Positions 25,953-35,342 of a stretch of DNA of 64,000 nt are shown piece after piece. A program made the position numbers and the translations under genes. Source of the stretch: Caldicoprobacter oshimai DSM 21659 (GTDB lineage Bacteria > Bacillota > Clostridia > Caldicoprobacterales > Caldicoprobacteraceae); the NCBI GenBank assembly GCA_000526435.1, contig JAGB01000002.1:124001-188000 (forward strand), given 5' to 3'. Position 1 is the stretch's first letter. The number at the start of each line of letters is the position of its first letter. The notes beneath the pieces are model-generated. The model was not told where the DNA came from. It saw only the letters and a program-made list of their open reading frames with translations, and did not search any database.

Positions 25953-27734
25953 TTAATTTATCGGCCTGGTCTTGACTTTGAGCCACCCCTTCTCCTGTTC
26001 GTCCAGTAAAGGCGATAACAGCTCATACACCATGCTGTGGTATTCATTGAGCCATCTCTTCTCCTCTTCACTTAAAAGGCCGGGATCAATTCCATTGAGG
26101 TCAATTGGACAGTATGTCACGGGTTCAAACCTTAAAAACTTTCCAAATTCGGTCTCTCCGTCCTCTACCACCAGCATCTCATTTTCGGTGCGTATGCCAT
26201 ACTGTCCCTCGATATACACCCCCGGCTCGTTGGTCAAGATCATCCCCTTTTCCAGCTTGACGTTGTTGGGAACCTGGCTCATGCGCTGCGGCCCTTCGTG
26301 GACATTGAGGAAATACCCTACTCCGTGCCCGGTGCCGCATTTATAATCAATTCCCTGTTCCCAAAGAGGCAGCCTTGCCAGTATATCTATGTTGGAGCCC
26401 GTAGTCCCGTACAAAAACCTCGCCCTCGCCAGGTTTATGTGCCCTTTGAGCACCAGCGTAAAATCCCTTCTTTGCCTGTCAGTAATAGGGCCCAAAACTA
26501 TGGTACGGGTTATATCGGTGGTCCCTCCCAGATACTGGCCTCCCGAATCGATAAGCAAAAAGCCTTCCCGTTCAAGGGTATAGCAGGTTTCAGGAGTGGC
26601 CTGATAATGCATCATGGCAGCGTGGTCCTTGTAGGCTGCAATGGTGGCGAAGCTGGAACCCATAAAACCTTCCTGCTGCCGCCTGAACTCTTCCAGCTTT
26701 TCGGCCACAGTAATCTCGGTTATTTCCTCCTTGCCCAAGTTCTGCTCAAGCCAGTAGAGGAATTTAACCATGGCCACGCCATCGCGCACATGCACCTTTT
26801 TCAGGTTCTCTATCTCAACCTCATTCTTCACAGCCTTCAACCTGGCAACGATGCTCATGTCCTCTACCTTTTTACATCCCTTTGCCATGGCATCATACAG
26901 CCGGCTATTGGTGACGGCCGGGTCAAAGAGTATAGCATCACCTTCTTTTAACCCGGCAAGATGCCCATATATCTTTTCGTAGTCCTCGACGATTACCCCA
27001 TTCTCCTCGAGCATGCGCGCTACATCGCCAGGAACCTTACTTCTGTCTATAAACAGCCAGGCCTGACTTAAAGAAACCAGGGCATATGCTATGGCCACCG
27101 GATTGTAGGCTATATCGCTGCCGCGAATATTATACAGCCAGGCCACATCATCCAGGCTGCATACCAAATAATAATCGACGCCTTTCTTTGCCATTTCCTG
27201 GCGCACCATATGCATTTTTTGAGCTGCAGTCCTTCCCGCAAAGGCCACATCGTGAACAAATACCGGCTGCTGTGGTACTGGAGGCCGTCCCTCCCATATC
27301 TCGTCCACCAGATCAAATTCCTGGGTGAGGGATATTCCTTTTTTTGAGAGCTCCTTCTCCATTTCCCTAACCTTGGAAACTGAGAACACTTCGCCGCATA
27401 TCCCAACACAGCTATTTTCAGGAAGTTCCTGCCTAAGCCATTCTATGTAATCAGGTACCCCCGGCATACCTGCTTTAAAAAGCTGTATTCCCGTGCCTTC
27501 AAGCTGTTTTTCGGCCTGTATGTAGTATCTGCCGTCAGTCCACAGGCCGCTTTTTTCACGGGTCACGACCAAAGTCCCAGCCGAACCTGTAAAGCCGGAT
27601 AGCCATTTTCTGCTCTCCCAGCGAGGAGCCACATACTCGCTCATGTGGGGGTCCGAACTGGGAACGATGTAGGCCTCCATACCCTTCTCCAGCATCTTCT
27701 CACGCAATTTATTGATTCTCTCTTTTACATCCAA
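25953..27734 (-). CDS. Xaa-Pro aminopeptidase (long, M24B type)
   Basis: Cytoplasmic metallopeptidase that removes an N-terminal residue before proline. Seen: two creatinase-type N-terminal domains (YIVPSSDPHMSEYVAPRWESRKWLSGFTGSAGTLVVT, and a second from about 165), then the pita-bread domain with the metal ligands in LLIDSGGQYLGGTTDITRT (two Asp), GTGHGVGYFLNVHEGP (His), NEPGVYIEGQYGIRTENEM (two Glu). The length of 593 aa matches the three-domain form also known from eukaryotic cytosolic aminopeptidase P. The residues needed for catalysis are all present. Confidence 0.93.
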   Translation of the reverse strand: MDVKERINKLREKMLEKGMEAYIVPSSDPHMSEYVAPRWESRKWLSGFTGSAGTLVVTREKSGLWTDGRYYIQAEKQLEGTGIQLFKAGMPGVPDYIEWLRQELPENSCVGICGEVFSVSKVREMEKELSKKGISLTQEFDLVDEIWEGRPPVPQQPVFVHDVAFAGRTAAQKMHMVRQEMAKKGVDYYLVCSLDDVAWLYNIRGSDIAYNPVAIAYALVSLSQAWLFIDRSKVPGDVARMLEENGVIVEDYEKIYGHLAGLKEGDAILFDPAVTNSRLYDAMAKGCKKVEDMSIVARLKAVKNEVEIENLKKVHVRDGVAMVKFLYWLEQNLGKEEITEITVAEKLEEFRRQQEGFMGSSFATIAAYKDHAAMMHYQATPETCYTLEREGFLLIDSGGQYLGGTTDITRTIVLGPITDRQRRDFTLVLKGHINLARARFLYGTTGSNIDILARLPLWEQGIDYKCGTGHGVGYFLNVHEGPQRMSQVPNNVKLEKGMILTNEPGVYIEGQYGIRTENEMLVVEDGETEFGKFLRFEPVTYCPIDLNGIDPGLLSEEEKRWLNEYHSMVYELLSPLLDEQEKGWLKVKTRPIN

Positions 27735-27793
27735 GTAATTACCCCTCCCCTATTTTGTTGTATTTGCTATACCTCCTGCAGTGTAGATGTTAT

Positions 27794-28009
27794 GGAACTA
27801 TCCCTACTTACAGTGGTGATAGCGCCATGACAAAAGCGACTTATATTGCCAGCATATCCACGCTTAAAGGGGGTGTTCCCATTCATCTTTGCATCTTTTT
27901 TGCCTTCACTTGGCTTTTATTCGCACTTACGGTGCAAAATCTATGAGAATATTTTACCACATTTTTAAAGGCAATTCATCTTCTACAGTGAAGATGAATT
28001 GCCCCCTTA
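27794..28009 (-). mobile_element. Degenerate IS200/IS605-like remnant in reverse orientation
   Basis: Read on the minus strand, it begins with the perfect hairpin at 27970-28003, continues with TTAAAAATGTGGTAAAATATT, which matches the start of the 24.4-kb remnant in roughly 35 of 40 positions, and ends near 27794 with CACCACTGTAAG followed by GGATAGTTCC, similar to the right end at 24567-24596. No protein frame. The right end is weak, so the call rests mainly on the left-end match. Confidence 0.35.
27970..28003 (-). terminator. Perfect 14-bp stem-loop after the GH127 gene
   Basis: GGCAATTCATCTTC and GAAGATGAATTGCC pair exactly around a 6-nt loop, 16 nt beyond the stop of the GH127 gene. On the minus strand it is followed by TTTAAAAAT, a weak U-tract. 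It may serve as terminator or may simply be the left-end hairpin of the mobile remnant, or both. Confidence 0.5.
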
Positions 28010-28018
28010 TAGCAAATT

Positions 28019-29986
28019 TTACCGGATACAGGTTTCTTCTCTCAGCCAAACCATCATCTCGCCGGTCCCCCTATTGCCCCATGCATAATAGGGCACAGCC
28101 TTAACCTCTACTTCTTCATATTCATTTTGAGCGAAGCTATAGCATTCATCATCAAGCCAATCTTTCAACCTGTACGCCTTAAAGGTTATGGTTACTACTC
28201 CGTTTAAAAGCTCCTCCTCAAAAACTTCCCTAAACTCCACATTCTTGGGTACTATGATTTTGTGCAGCCCTTTCCCGTTATCCACCTCTTCTATGCAATA
28301 AACCATTGGCCCACGCTGTATAGCTACTTTTCCCACGTTCTCCCGCACTTTGGGGTTAGCCCGTACCAGCACAGCCTTCATGGGATAAACTATACCGATC
28401 TCATCATTTGGCTCCCATACTCTTCTTATCCTAATATATCCCTTTTCAATATGTTCCCCTATGTTCACAGGCTGACCGTTTACACGAATGGAAGGCTCTT
28501 GACACCATGAAGGAACGCGTATTGCTATAGTAAATTCCCCTTTTGAATCGGGATTAACCTTGATGCTTATATTTCCATCCCAAGGATAGCGGGTCTTAAC
28601 ATCTAGCGCAACGTTTTTGTCATCTAAAGCTATATTTACGCTGCTGTTTGCGAAAAGGTGGATATATATCTCGCCATCGTTGGAGGTAGAATACATGTAA
28701 TCGCCTATCGAGGCATAAAGCCGGCTGACATTGGTGGGACAGCAGGCACATGCAAACCACGCTGAACGTTGCGGCCTAACATGGTGATGATCCATCCTCT
28801 TCTCGCATGCCTCTGGATCCACCTCAAGGGGATTTACGTAGAAAAACTTTTTGCCATCAAGCGATATACCGCTTAAAATTCCATTGTATATGGCTTTCTC
28901 CAAAACATCTGCATACCTGCTATCAGGGTCCATCTGAAGCATTCTGTGAGCAAAAAACGCAAGGCCTATAGAGGCACAGGTCTCACCGTAGATGGTATCA
29001 TTGGGCAAATCATAATCAAATGAGAAGGACTCTCCATAACTTTGCGAACCTACAGCTGCCGTTATATACATCCTCTTCTTTGTCACGTTATCCCATAGCT
29101 TTTTCAGCACCGCAAACAATTCCTGATCACCGGTTTCCCTGGCTATATCAGCCATACCGGCATACAGATACATGGCCCTTACCGCATGTCCTTCAGCAGT
29201 TGTCTGTTCTCTCACCGGCAGATGAGCCTGGCAGTACCTATACCCAAACCACTTGCCACCTCCACCGGTGGTAATTTCGTGCTCCCCTCTTTGTTCAGCC
29301 TCGAGTGTGAAATAATGTGGCTGTGTACCCCTCTCATCGATGAAGAACTTGGAAAGCTTCAAATACTTTTGATCACCTGTAACCTTATACATCTTAACCA
29401 GGGCAAGCTCTATCTCCGGATGACCGGGATACCCTCTCTTTTTCCCCGGCTCAGGGCCTAGCACTGTTAATATATGATCAGTAAACTTGCTCATGATGTC
29501 AATGAGCTTGGTCTTACCAGTAGCTCTGTAGTACGCGACAGCGGCTTCCATCATATGCCCTGCACAGTAAAGCTCGTGCAGGTCCCTCAAGTTGGTCCAT
29601 TTTTTATCGGGATGGGCTACAGTAAAATACGTATTTAAATACCCGTCTGGCTGTTGCGCCCTGCCGATGAGGTCAACCAGTTCATCCAAAATTTTTTCCA
29701 GCTCAGGGTCAGGTTTCAACATCAGGCTGTAGCTGGCAGCTTCCAGCCATTTAGCCACATCGCTATCCTGAAAGAACATGCCGTAAAACTCGCCCTTTTG
29801 CTCCCCCGCTGCAATACGAAAATTGGCTATAGCGTGGCTTTTTGGTGCCCCCTCCACATTATCATTAAGTACATCATACTGATAGGGGATGGTTTCATTC
29901 ACGATTAAATCTTGAATAGAGCCCAATAGTCCTCCCTTGAGTTTTACGTTTTCCATTTTGACGTTGGTAAGTTTGTTTAGTTGCAT
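28019..29986 (-). CDS. GH127 beta-L-arabinofuranosidase
   Basis: Cleaves beta-linked L-arabinofuranose, as on hydroxyproline-rich plant glycoproteins. Seen with the start used here: Glu319 (GESFSFDYDLP), Glu335-x-Cys337 (YGETCAS) and Cys413-A-Cys415-Cys416 (FACACCPTN). The spacing matches the general acid Glu322, the zinc ligands Glu338, Cys340 and Cys418 and the nucleophile Cys417 of the characterised enzyme HypBA1, with offsets of two to three residues. 655 aa is the family length. The frame runs upstream to 30100, but AAAAGGAGG precedes the ATG at 29986. No signal peptide, so it acts on imported oligosaccharides. Its base composition is richer in GC than that of the next gene upstream. Confidence 0.93.
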   Translation of the reverse strand: MQLNKLTNVKMENVKLKGGLLGSIQDLIVNETIPYQYDVLNDNVEGAPKSHAIANFRIAAGEQKGEFYGMFFQDSDVAKWLEAASYSLMLKPDPELEKILDELVDLIGRAQQPDGYLNTYFTVAHPDKKWTNLRDLHELYCAGHMMEAAVAYYRATGKTKLIDIMSKFTDHILTVLGPEPGKKRGYPGHPEIELALVKMYKVTGDQKYLKLSKFFIDERGTQPHYFTLEAEQRGEHEITTGGGGKWFGYRYCQAHLPVREQTTAEGHAVRAMYLYAGMADIARETGDQELFAVLKKLWDNVTKKRMYITAAVGSQSYGESFSFDYDLPNDTIYGETCASIGLAFFAHRMLQMDPDSRYADVLEKAIYNGILSGISLDGKKFFYVNPLEVDPEACEKRMDHHHVRPQRSAWFACACCPTNVSRLYASIGDYMYSTSNDGEIYIHLFANSSVNIALDDKNVALDVKTRYPWDGNISIKVNPDSKGEFTIAIRVPSWCQEPSIRVNGQPVNIGEHIEKGYIRIRRVWEPNDEIGIVYPMKAVLVRANPKVRENVGKVAIQRGPMVYCIEEVDNGKGLHKIIVPKNVEFREVFEEELLNGVVTITFKAYRLKDWLDDECYSFAQNEYEEVEVKAVPYYAWGNRGTGEMMVWLREETCIR

Positions 29987-30065
29987 ACAGCATCCTCCTT
30001 TTCTAATTAGCTGTTTTTTAGCTATTTTAGCTATCTTACTTGCAATATCATTATTATATAGTTTT

Positions 30066-31823
30066 TTACTTAATCGGAAAATATATAGTGTATCTCTCAT
30101 CGATTACATTATACAAAGGTATAAATTTAAAATTCTCAATTTGATCTACAGTATAAAACGATATATTATCCCATCGGTTTTCGTTAATAGGTCTTAACAT
30201 CTCATGAGGAGCTTTACCGTTTGCATATAATGTTTTTTCTGCAGAAAGACCTGCCAAAACAATTGGACCATACATAAATGCAGCCATGTTTGGCATATCA
30301 GGTAAGGGAGATAAAGTAACATTAGTGGAAAAAGTAATAATAACTTTATCATTCTTCCATACTCGCTTTATTTTTGCATAGCCTGGGATTTCGATTTGTT
30401 TCAAATCATATTTATCCCCATTTATCTCTATGGTAGGAGTAGTTGTCACCCACCACGGTATCCTAAAGATCAATGTAAACTCACTAGGCGATTCAGCTTT
30501 AACTTCCACTTTTATGCGACTTAAAGGATAAGTACTAGAATTCCAAAAGCCTATGAAATCTTGATTAATTTCAATTGGTACATCTTTGTATTGCCACTTC
30601 AGTTTAGATGGTATATATTGAGATAATACAATACCCTCCTTACTTTCATAAAAAGCAAGATCGGCATACAAAGTGTGAGCTTGTACAAGCGTTCCATGGC
30701 AACACCAAAAATCGTCAGTAGGAGTACCCCATTGTTTAACAGAATTAGGGTGTAAAGATAGATAATAAGTAACCATACCTGTCCTCGGATTTTGCTGTGC
30801 CATAATACCGTTGTATAAATTTCTTTCTATATAATCGGCATACTTTACATCTCCTGTCCATCTATAAAGATATTCTGCTAACCTTATCATATTATAGACT
30901 ACACAGTGTTCTTGATTGGTTGGTCCCAAGCGAGCACCTAAAATCTGTTTGGGTGTCCATGCCTCTGCACATGTCTGACCACCTGTACAGAAATAGCCAC
31001 GTTCATCTACAGCTTGCTTCCAGTATGCTTCAACTATTTTTCTATACCTATCATTACCAGTAACTTCCCATACCCTAGCTGCACCATGTATTTCAGGTAT
31101 AGTGGTATTAGCATGTTTATTGGTAAGTGGATCTTCTCCAGCAAGCAATCTTTCAAAAAGACGAGGTCTATCATATCTTTCAATTAAATCCAGATATTTA
31201 TTATTTCGTGTAATCCCATATAAATCAGCCCAAACCTCCAACATACCTCCTGTCTCTACATCCAATATATCATCCATTTGCTCTCTCGTAAACTTAGCAG
31301 TCCATCTATGAAACCAATTCGCCCACTTATCCGCAATTGCCAATGCCTCTTCATTCCCAGCAAATTTGTACATGTCAACTAGCCCCATAAAAGTTTTATG
31401 TAAAGTATAATGAGGCGCCCATACACGCTTCCCTTGTGCTATCCACTCTAAGTATTTTTCAGGTATAGAACCGACCCATTCCCCACCATTCTCTTTTTGA
31501 CAACGTCCCAACTCCGAAACTATATAATCGGCTTTGCCCTTTACCTCAGTATCACCAGTTTCATGATATATTCTAGCTGCTGCAGACAACCAATGACCAA
31601 GAAAATGCCCTCTTAATTGGCATTCAGGAGATTCCCATCCCCAATGTATACCTTCGGGTTTATGTGACCATGATTTTAGTCCTGCTTCAATATAGTGGTT
31701 CTGCAGAAGATTCTCACTTTTTAAGCTGATAACATAATCTCTATTAATTTTTGCCCGCCTTTTAAATTCACTTGGCAGTAACATGACTTTTTTAGGATGT
31801 AATTCTGCATTACCCTTGTTCAT
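30066..31823 (-). CDS. DUF1680-superfamily arabinofuranosidase (GH127/GH146-like)
   Basis: Second member of the beta-L-arabinofuranosidase superfamily, 585 aa. Seen: HWGWESPECQLRGHFLGHWLSA near residue 60, QEHCVVYN with Glu305 and Cys307, and DFWCCHGT with Cys374-Cys375, i.e. the Glu-x-Cys plus Cys-Cys zinc and nucleophile set. The LRGHFLGHWLSA motif is more like the GH146 branch than GH127. ATG at 31823 has AAGGAGG 9 nt upstream; a TTG just before is less likely. No signal peptide. It lies 79 nt upstream of the GH127 gene but is visibly more AT-rich, so the pair was probably assembled from different sources. Confidence 0.87.
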   Translation of the reverse strand: MNKGNAELHPKKVMLLPSEFKRRAKINRDYVISLKSENLLQNHYIEAGLKSWSHKPEGIHWGWESPECQLRGHFLGHWLSAAARIYHETGDTEVKGKADYIVSELGRCQKENGGEWVGSIPEKYLEWIAQGKRVWAPHYTLHKTFMGLVDMYKFAGNEEALAIADKWANWFHRWTAKFTREQMDDILDVETGGMLEVWADLYGITRNNKYLDLIERYDRPRLFERLLAGEDPLTNKHANTTIPEIHGAARVWEVTGNDRYRKIVEAYWKQAVDERGYFCTGGQTCAEAWTPKQILGARLGPTNQEHCVVYNMIRLAEYLYRWTGDVKYADYIERNLYNGIMAQQNPRTGMVTYYLSLHPNSVKQWGTPTDDFWCCHGTLVQAHTLYADLAFYESKEGIVLSQYIPSKLKWQYKDVPIEINQDFIGFWNSSTYPLSRIKVEVKAESPSEFTLIFRIPWWVTTTPTIEINGDKYDLKQIEIPGYAKIKRVWKNDKVIITFSTNVTLSPLPDMPNMAAFMYGPIVLAGLSAEKTLYANGKAPHEMLRPINENRWDNISFYTVDQIENFKFIPLYNVIDERYTIYFPIK

Positions 31824-31826
31824 CAA

Positions 31827-32106
31827 TTAAAACCTCCTTGTTCTGTCTTTGTACGCTCTCGAAAAGTCAGAGAGCTTTATTTTTATATATTTCAGGGTCC
31901 AGCTTTTTAGCTTCACCCCTACTTTTTACGCAATTTTTATATCCAAATTTCCAATCTTCATCCCTGCTCTTTACTTATCTTTTCCTCTATTTCCTTATAT
32001 TACAGCTTCACTTTTTAACCTTTTTCCCCCAAAATAGTTTCATGTTCACTAATTCTATCTCGTTTGGGGGTTTTTACATGCTTAAAAACTGGCAATCTCA
32101 TTCTGA
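31827..32106. other. Gap between arabinofuranosidase gene and transposase remnant
   Basis: About 280 bp without a credible gene. An inverted pair CCCCCAAA (near 32027) and TTTGGGGG (near 32062), the latter followed by five T, may be part of the terminal structure of the insertion element. Otherwise AT-rich with long pyrimidine runs. Confidence 0.35.
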
Positions 32107-32880
32107 TTATCAAAAACATCTTATACAACGCCTTTCACTACATGCTCAAGTGGTTTCGATTCCGATAAAGCTCCCGGTGTCGGTTCCTACTACAACCTTC
32201 TTTGGCGCCTATGGCTTTCTTCTCATAAAAAATATTTAAACACAAAGCGGAATTTGCGTTCCTTCATCCCTAAACCAAATAAAAGGTTTAAGCCTAACCA
32301 AAAACTACCCAATAAACATACAGGTATCGTAAAGAAATTAGTCGACCGTACTTTAAAATGCAAACTCCCTGATTTTAGACCTGAAAAAATCTTAGAGCAG
32401 TTCCTCGCTCGTTGCTTGGTCGATACTTCCGCCAAAATGGGGCTATTAGGTGATATCTCAAAATTATCCGTCGCTTTCGATGGTTCACCTTATAAATCTG
32501 GAGCAAGCCATTACGGAGTTAAAGTCTGTGATTGCCGCTCTAAAGGTATCTACAACTGTACCTGTAAAAGGCGTTTCTCAGACCCTGATGCAACCTGGGG
32601 CTGGGATAGCTATCGCAATCAGTGGTTCTATGGAAGTACTCTCTTTACTGTTACCGCTTTTGATAGTCCCTACGACCTGCCCATATACATGAGAATAGTT
32701 CAAGCCAACCACCACGACAGTGTTACTACCATCTTTGCTTTGAGAGACATCCATTCTCTTTATCATAACTTAAACTTTAAATATTTTATTGCTGATGGTG
32801 CTGCAGTTAATATACACTTTGATGCATGGATTAAACATACAAACTTTAGTTTTGTAGATACCTTTATCGAAGCGGCGTAG
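32107..32880 (+). pseudogene. DDE-type transposase remnant
   Basis: The frame reads, after a TGA at 32104, SGFDSDKAPGVGSYYNLLWRLW then KPNKRFKPNQKLPNKHTGIV and, from an ATG at 32254, a 208-aa piece with VAFDGSPYKSGASHYG and KYFIADGAAVN. DKAPGVGSYYN and the basic KPNKRFKPNQK linker are typical of a group of IS transposases in Clostridia; FDGS and FIADGA may hold the first two acidic catalytic residues. The N-terminus is out of frame and the C-terminal third is missing, so it is inactive. No matching terminal repeats were recognised on the right side. Confidence 0.75.
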
Positions 32881-33281
32881 ATAGTTTGGTTCATAGCTTT
32901 TTATAGTTTTTGTATAGTTTTAGAATTAGAAGCTTTAAAATTGTATTTTTAAAGCTTAAGTTATTATACCCTTTTTTAGGTTATCCAGTTAATACCATAT
33001 GCATTTTTCAAGGTACGTTTGTTCTATTCCCTAATAATACCTGTAATTTTGTTAACATAACCCATTTTTATAAGCTCCGTCACTATTTCCAGCTACTTTT
33101 CGAGAGTGTTCTGTCTTTATCTTCATATTTTTTAACAAAATCGTTTTTATTGGGTTAACTTATAACTCACCCGAATAAGTTATAAACACATAAGTGTGTT
33201 TTGAGCAACATTTAAACAGATTTTATTTTTGTTTCGCTTCTATAAAATTCTCTTAAATTTTATTAAGTCGATATAAACATA
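32881..33281. other. AT-rich relic downstream of the transposase
   Basis: No convincing gene. Long T- and A-runs and a small inverted pair TTATAAC/GTTATAA near 33165-33183. An 82-codon open frame (32910-33158) has no family resemblance I recognise; it may be decayed insertion-element sequence. Confidence 0.35.
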
Positions 33282-33325
33282 AAATACTTTTATAAAAAAT
33301 TTTTAACACCAGAATAAAAGTATTT
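33282..33325 (-). terminator. Weak hairpin after the LplC-type permease gene
   Basis: AAATACTTTTAT and ATAAAAGTATTT are exact complements, 20-nt loop, 8 nt after the permease stop. The stem is nearly all A-T, so this is a poor terminator at best. Confidence 0.35.
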
Positions 33326-33333
33326 AATTATGA

Positions 33334-34230
33334 TCATTCTTTTACAGCACCAATGGTAATACCACCAATAAAATACTTTTGAAAAAATGGATAAGTAAAT
33401 ATTATTGGAAGCGTTACAATCATAGTAGTAGCTGCTCTCACAGATACTGGAGTAAGTTTTCTCATGGCTTCCATCTTTTTTTGCTCATCAACTAATTTGC
33501 CTACCTGTTCCACATCCAACAGTATCTTTCTCAAATATACCTGTAAAGTATCCCATTTGCCAGATGGATTATACAAAATCACATCAAACCATGAATTCCA
33601 ATGTCCAACTGCACTGAACACCGCTATTGCAGCAAATACAGGGAGACACATAGGCGCTACAATCTGAAGGTATATACGTATTTCACTAGCCCCATCTATT
33701 CTAGCTGATTCGGCTAAAGCCTCGGGCAAGTTATACATATATGATGATATGAGAAGCATATAGTATGCACTGAACAATCCGGGCAACCAGTATACTGTAA
33801 ATGTATCCATAAGCCTTAATTTTACTATTAACAAATAGAATGGAATCATGCCTCCGCTAAAATACATTGTAATTATATATAACAACCTAATAAATCTTCT
33901 ACCAGAAAACCATCGCACAGTAGTAATATACGCTAATATTCCTGAACAGAATAAACATGTGGTAGTTCCTACGACAACTCTCAACACGGATATGGCAGCT
34001 CCCCGCCCCAAATTGCTTTCTGAAAGCATATATTTATAATTATCTAAAGTAAATTTCCTTGGCCAAAAATACAATCCTCCTCTTGCAGTATCAATTCCTT
34101 CATTTAACGATACAATAAGTTGGTTCCAAAAAGGATATAGCATAATAAACATAAGAATAACCATGAAAGTTACATTAAAAAAATCAAATATTCGTCCACT
34201 TATGGTATTCTTAATATACGGGGCTCTCAT
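33334..34230 (-). CDS. ABC transporter permease (LplC/YtcP type)
   Basis: Membrane permease, 298 aa. Seen: N-terminal helix FMVILMFIMLYPFWNQLIVSLNEG, the WPRKFTLDNYKYML segment typical of LplC/YtcP proteins, about six helices, EAA loop (EALAESARIDGASEIRIYLQIVAP) near 190, and a conserved end LPIIFTYPFFQKYFIGGITIGAVKE. It is the last gene of the LplABC set, 30 nt after the LplB-type permease. Such importers carry oligosaccharides; the two arabinofuranosidase genes nearby suggest arabino-oligosaccharides. Confidence 0.92.
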   Translation of the reverse strand: MRAPYIKNTISGRIFDFFNVTFMVILMFIMLYPFWNQLIVSLNEGIDTARGGLYFWPRKFTLDNYKYMLSESNLGRGAAISVLRVVVGTTTCLFCSGILAYITTVRWFSGRRFIRLLYIITMYFSGGMIPFYLLIVKLRLMDTFTVYWLPGLFSAYYMLLISSYMYNLPEALAESARIDGASEIRIYLQIVAPMCLPVFAAIAVFSAVGHWNSWFDVILYNPSGKWDTLQVYLRKILLDVEQVGKLVDEQKKMEAMRKLTPVSVRAATTMIVTLPIIFTYPFFQKYFIGGITIGAVKE

Positions 34231-34260
34231 ACCCTTATAGCCACCTCCTTTACTACATCC

Positions 34261-35229
34261 CTATATGATGGACATATCAGTAAGCTTTTTTGACATCTTG
34301 TTGGTGACAATCACAAGAGCAAGACCTATAAATGATTTCATAAAACCTACTGCAGTAGCAAATGAATATCTTCCCATCTGTATACCATATCTATAAACAT
34401 ATGTGTCAATAACCTCATGATATTCCCTAGTAGTCGGAGAACCCAGCAATAACTGCTGCTCAAATCCAGCATTAAGAATTCCTCCTATTCCTAATATAAA
34501 TAGCAAGAGTATAGTAGGTCTTATTCCCGGAAGAGTAATATGCCATGCCATACCCAATCTTCCTAGTCCATCAACAGCTCCTGCTTGATAAAGTTCCTGA
34601 TCTATTCTAGCTATAGCAGATACATATATAATCGAGGACCATCCTACACCTTTCCATATATTCGCCGCAGTAAGCAATCCCCAAAAATACTTCCCTTCTC
34701 CTAAAAAACCTATTGGTTTATCTATGAATCCAAACCTTATTAACATATCATTGACTACACCTTCATTCCCAAGCATTGAAAAAATAATGCTTGCAACCAC
34801 AACCCATGATACAAAATGCGGAAGATAAGATATGGTTTGCACAATCCTTTTAAAAGTTATGTTATTTAGTTCATTGAAAAGAAGTGCAAGTATTATTGGC
34901 GCTATAAAACCAATAGTAAGATTCAGCGTACTTATAACCAATGTATTTCTAATAATCAACCATACATCTGGTAATTTAAAAAATTCAATAAAATATTTTA
35001 AACCCACAAATTCACACTCGCTCAACTTTTTCCCTGGCACATAATTAAAAAAACCGTAAATAATGCCATACATAGGGTAATAAGCAAAAATTGCTATCCA
35101 TACTATAGCAAAAGCCGCTATAAACCACAATTCCTTTTCTCTATACAACCGTTTAAAAAGCTTATTTAGCTTTGATGACTTTGTCGTCGCCTCTCCTTCA
35201 GGTCTTATATTTATTCGTATACCCGGCAA
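34261..35229 (-). CDS. ABC transporter permease (LplB type)
   Basis: Membrane permease, 322 aa. Seen: a basic N-terminus of about 35 residues, YREKELWFIAAFAIVWIAIFAYYPMYGIIYGFFNY with the typical first helix, the VGLKYFIEFF segment, about six helices and an EAA loop (QELYQAGAVDGLGRLGMAWHITLPGIRP) near 200. TTG start with AAAGGAGGG 6 nt upstream. It partners the LplC-type protein downstream and the binding protein upstream. Confidence 0.92.
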   Translation of the reverse strand: MPGIRINIRPEGEATTKSSKLNKLFKRLYREKELWFIAAFAIVWIAIFAYYPMYGIIYGFFNYVPGKKLSECEFVGLKYFIEFFKLPDVWLIIRNTLVISTLNLTIGFIAPIILALLFNELNNITFKRIVQTISYLPHFVSWVVVASIIFSMLGNEGVVNDMLIRFGFIDKPIGFLGEGKYFWGLLTAANIWKGVGWSSIIYVSAIARIDQELYQAGAVDGLGRLGMAWHITLPGIRPTILLLFILGIGGILNAGFEQQLLLGSPTTREYHEVIDTYVYRYGIQMGRYSFATAVGFMKSFIGLALVIVTNKMSKKLTDMSII

Positions 35230-35281
35230 GTTTTTCCCTCCTTTCTTACAAAAGCAAAACCATAATCTGATAATCTAAAGT

Positions 35282-35327
35282 ATCTGCCTGGATAATACTT
35301 AGGATGCACCGTATTATCCAGGCAGAT
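35282..35327 (-). terminator. Perfect 17-bp stem-loop between binding protein and permeases
   Basis: ATCTGCCTGGATAATAC and GTATTATCCAGGCAGAT pair exactly around a 12-nt loop, 15 nt after the binding-protein stop and 52 nt before the permease start. No minus-strand U-tract follows. As at 12.7 kb, it likely protects or partly terminates the binding-protein transcript so that this protein is made in excess. Confidence 0.7.
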
Positions 35328-35342
35328 TTTATAACAATCTAA

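Noticed and set aside
26298-26951. 217-codon frame opposite the Xaa-Pro aminopeptidase
   Set aside because: Antisense shadow; composition and lack of start site argue against a gene.
31838-32239. 133-codon frame before the transposase fragment
   Set aside because: The transposase motif DKAPGVGSYYN is in another frame across the same bases; this frame is by chance.
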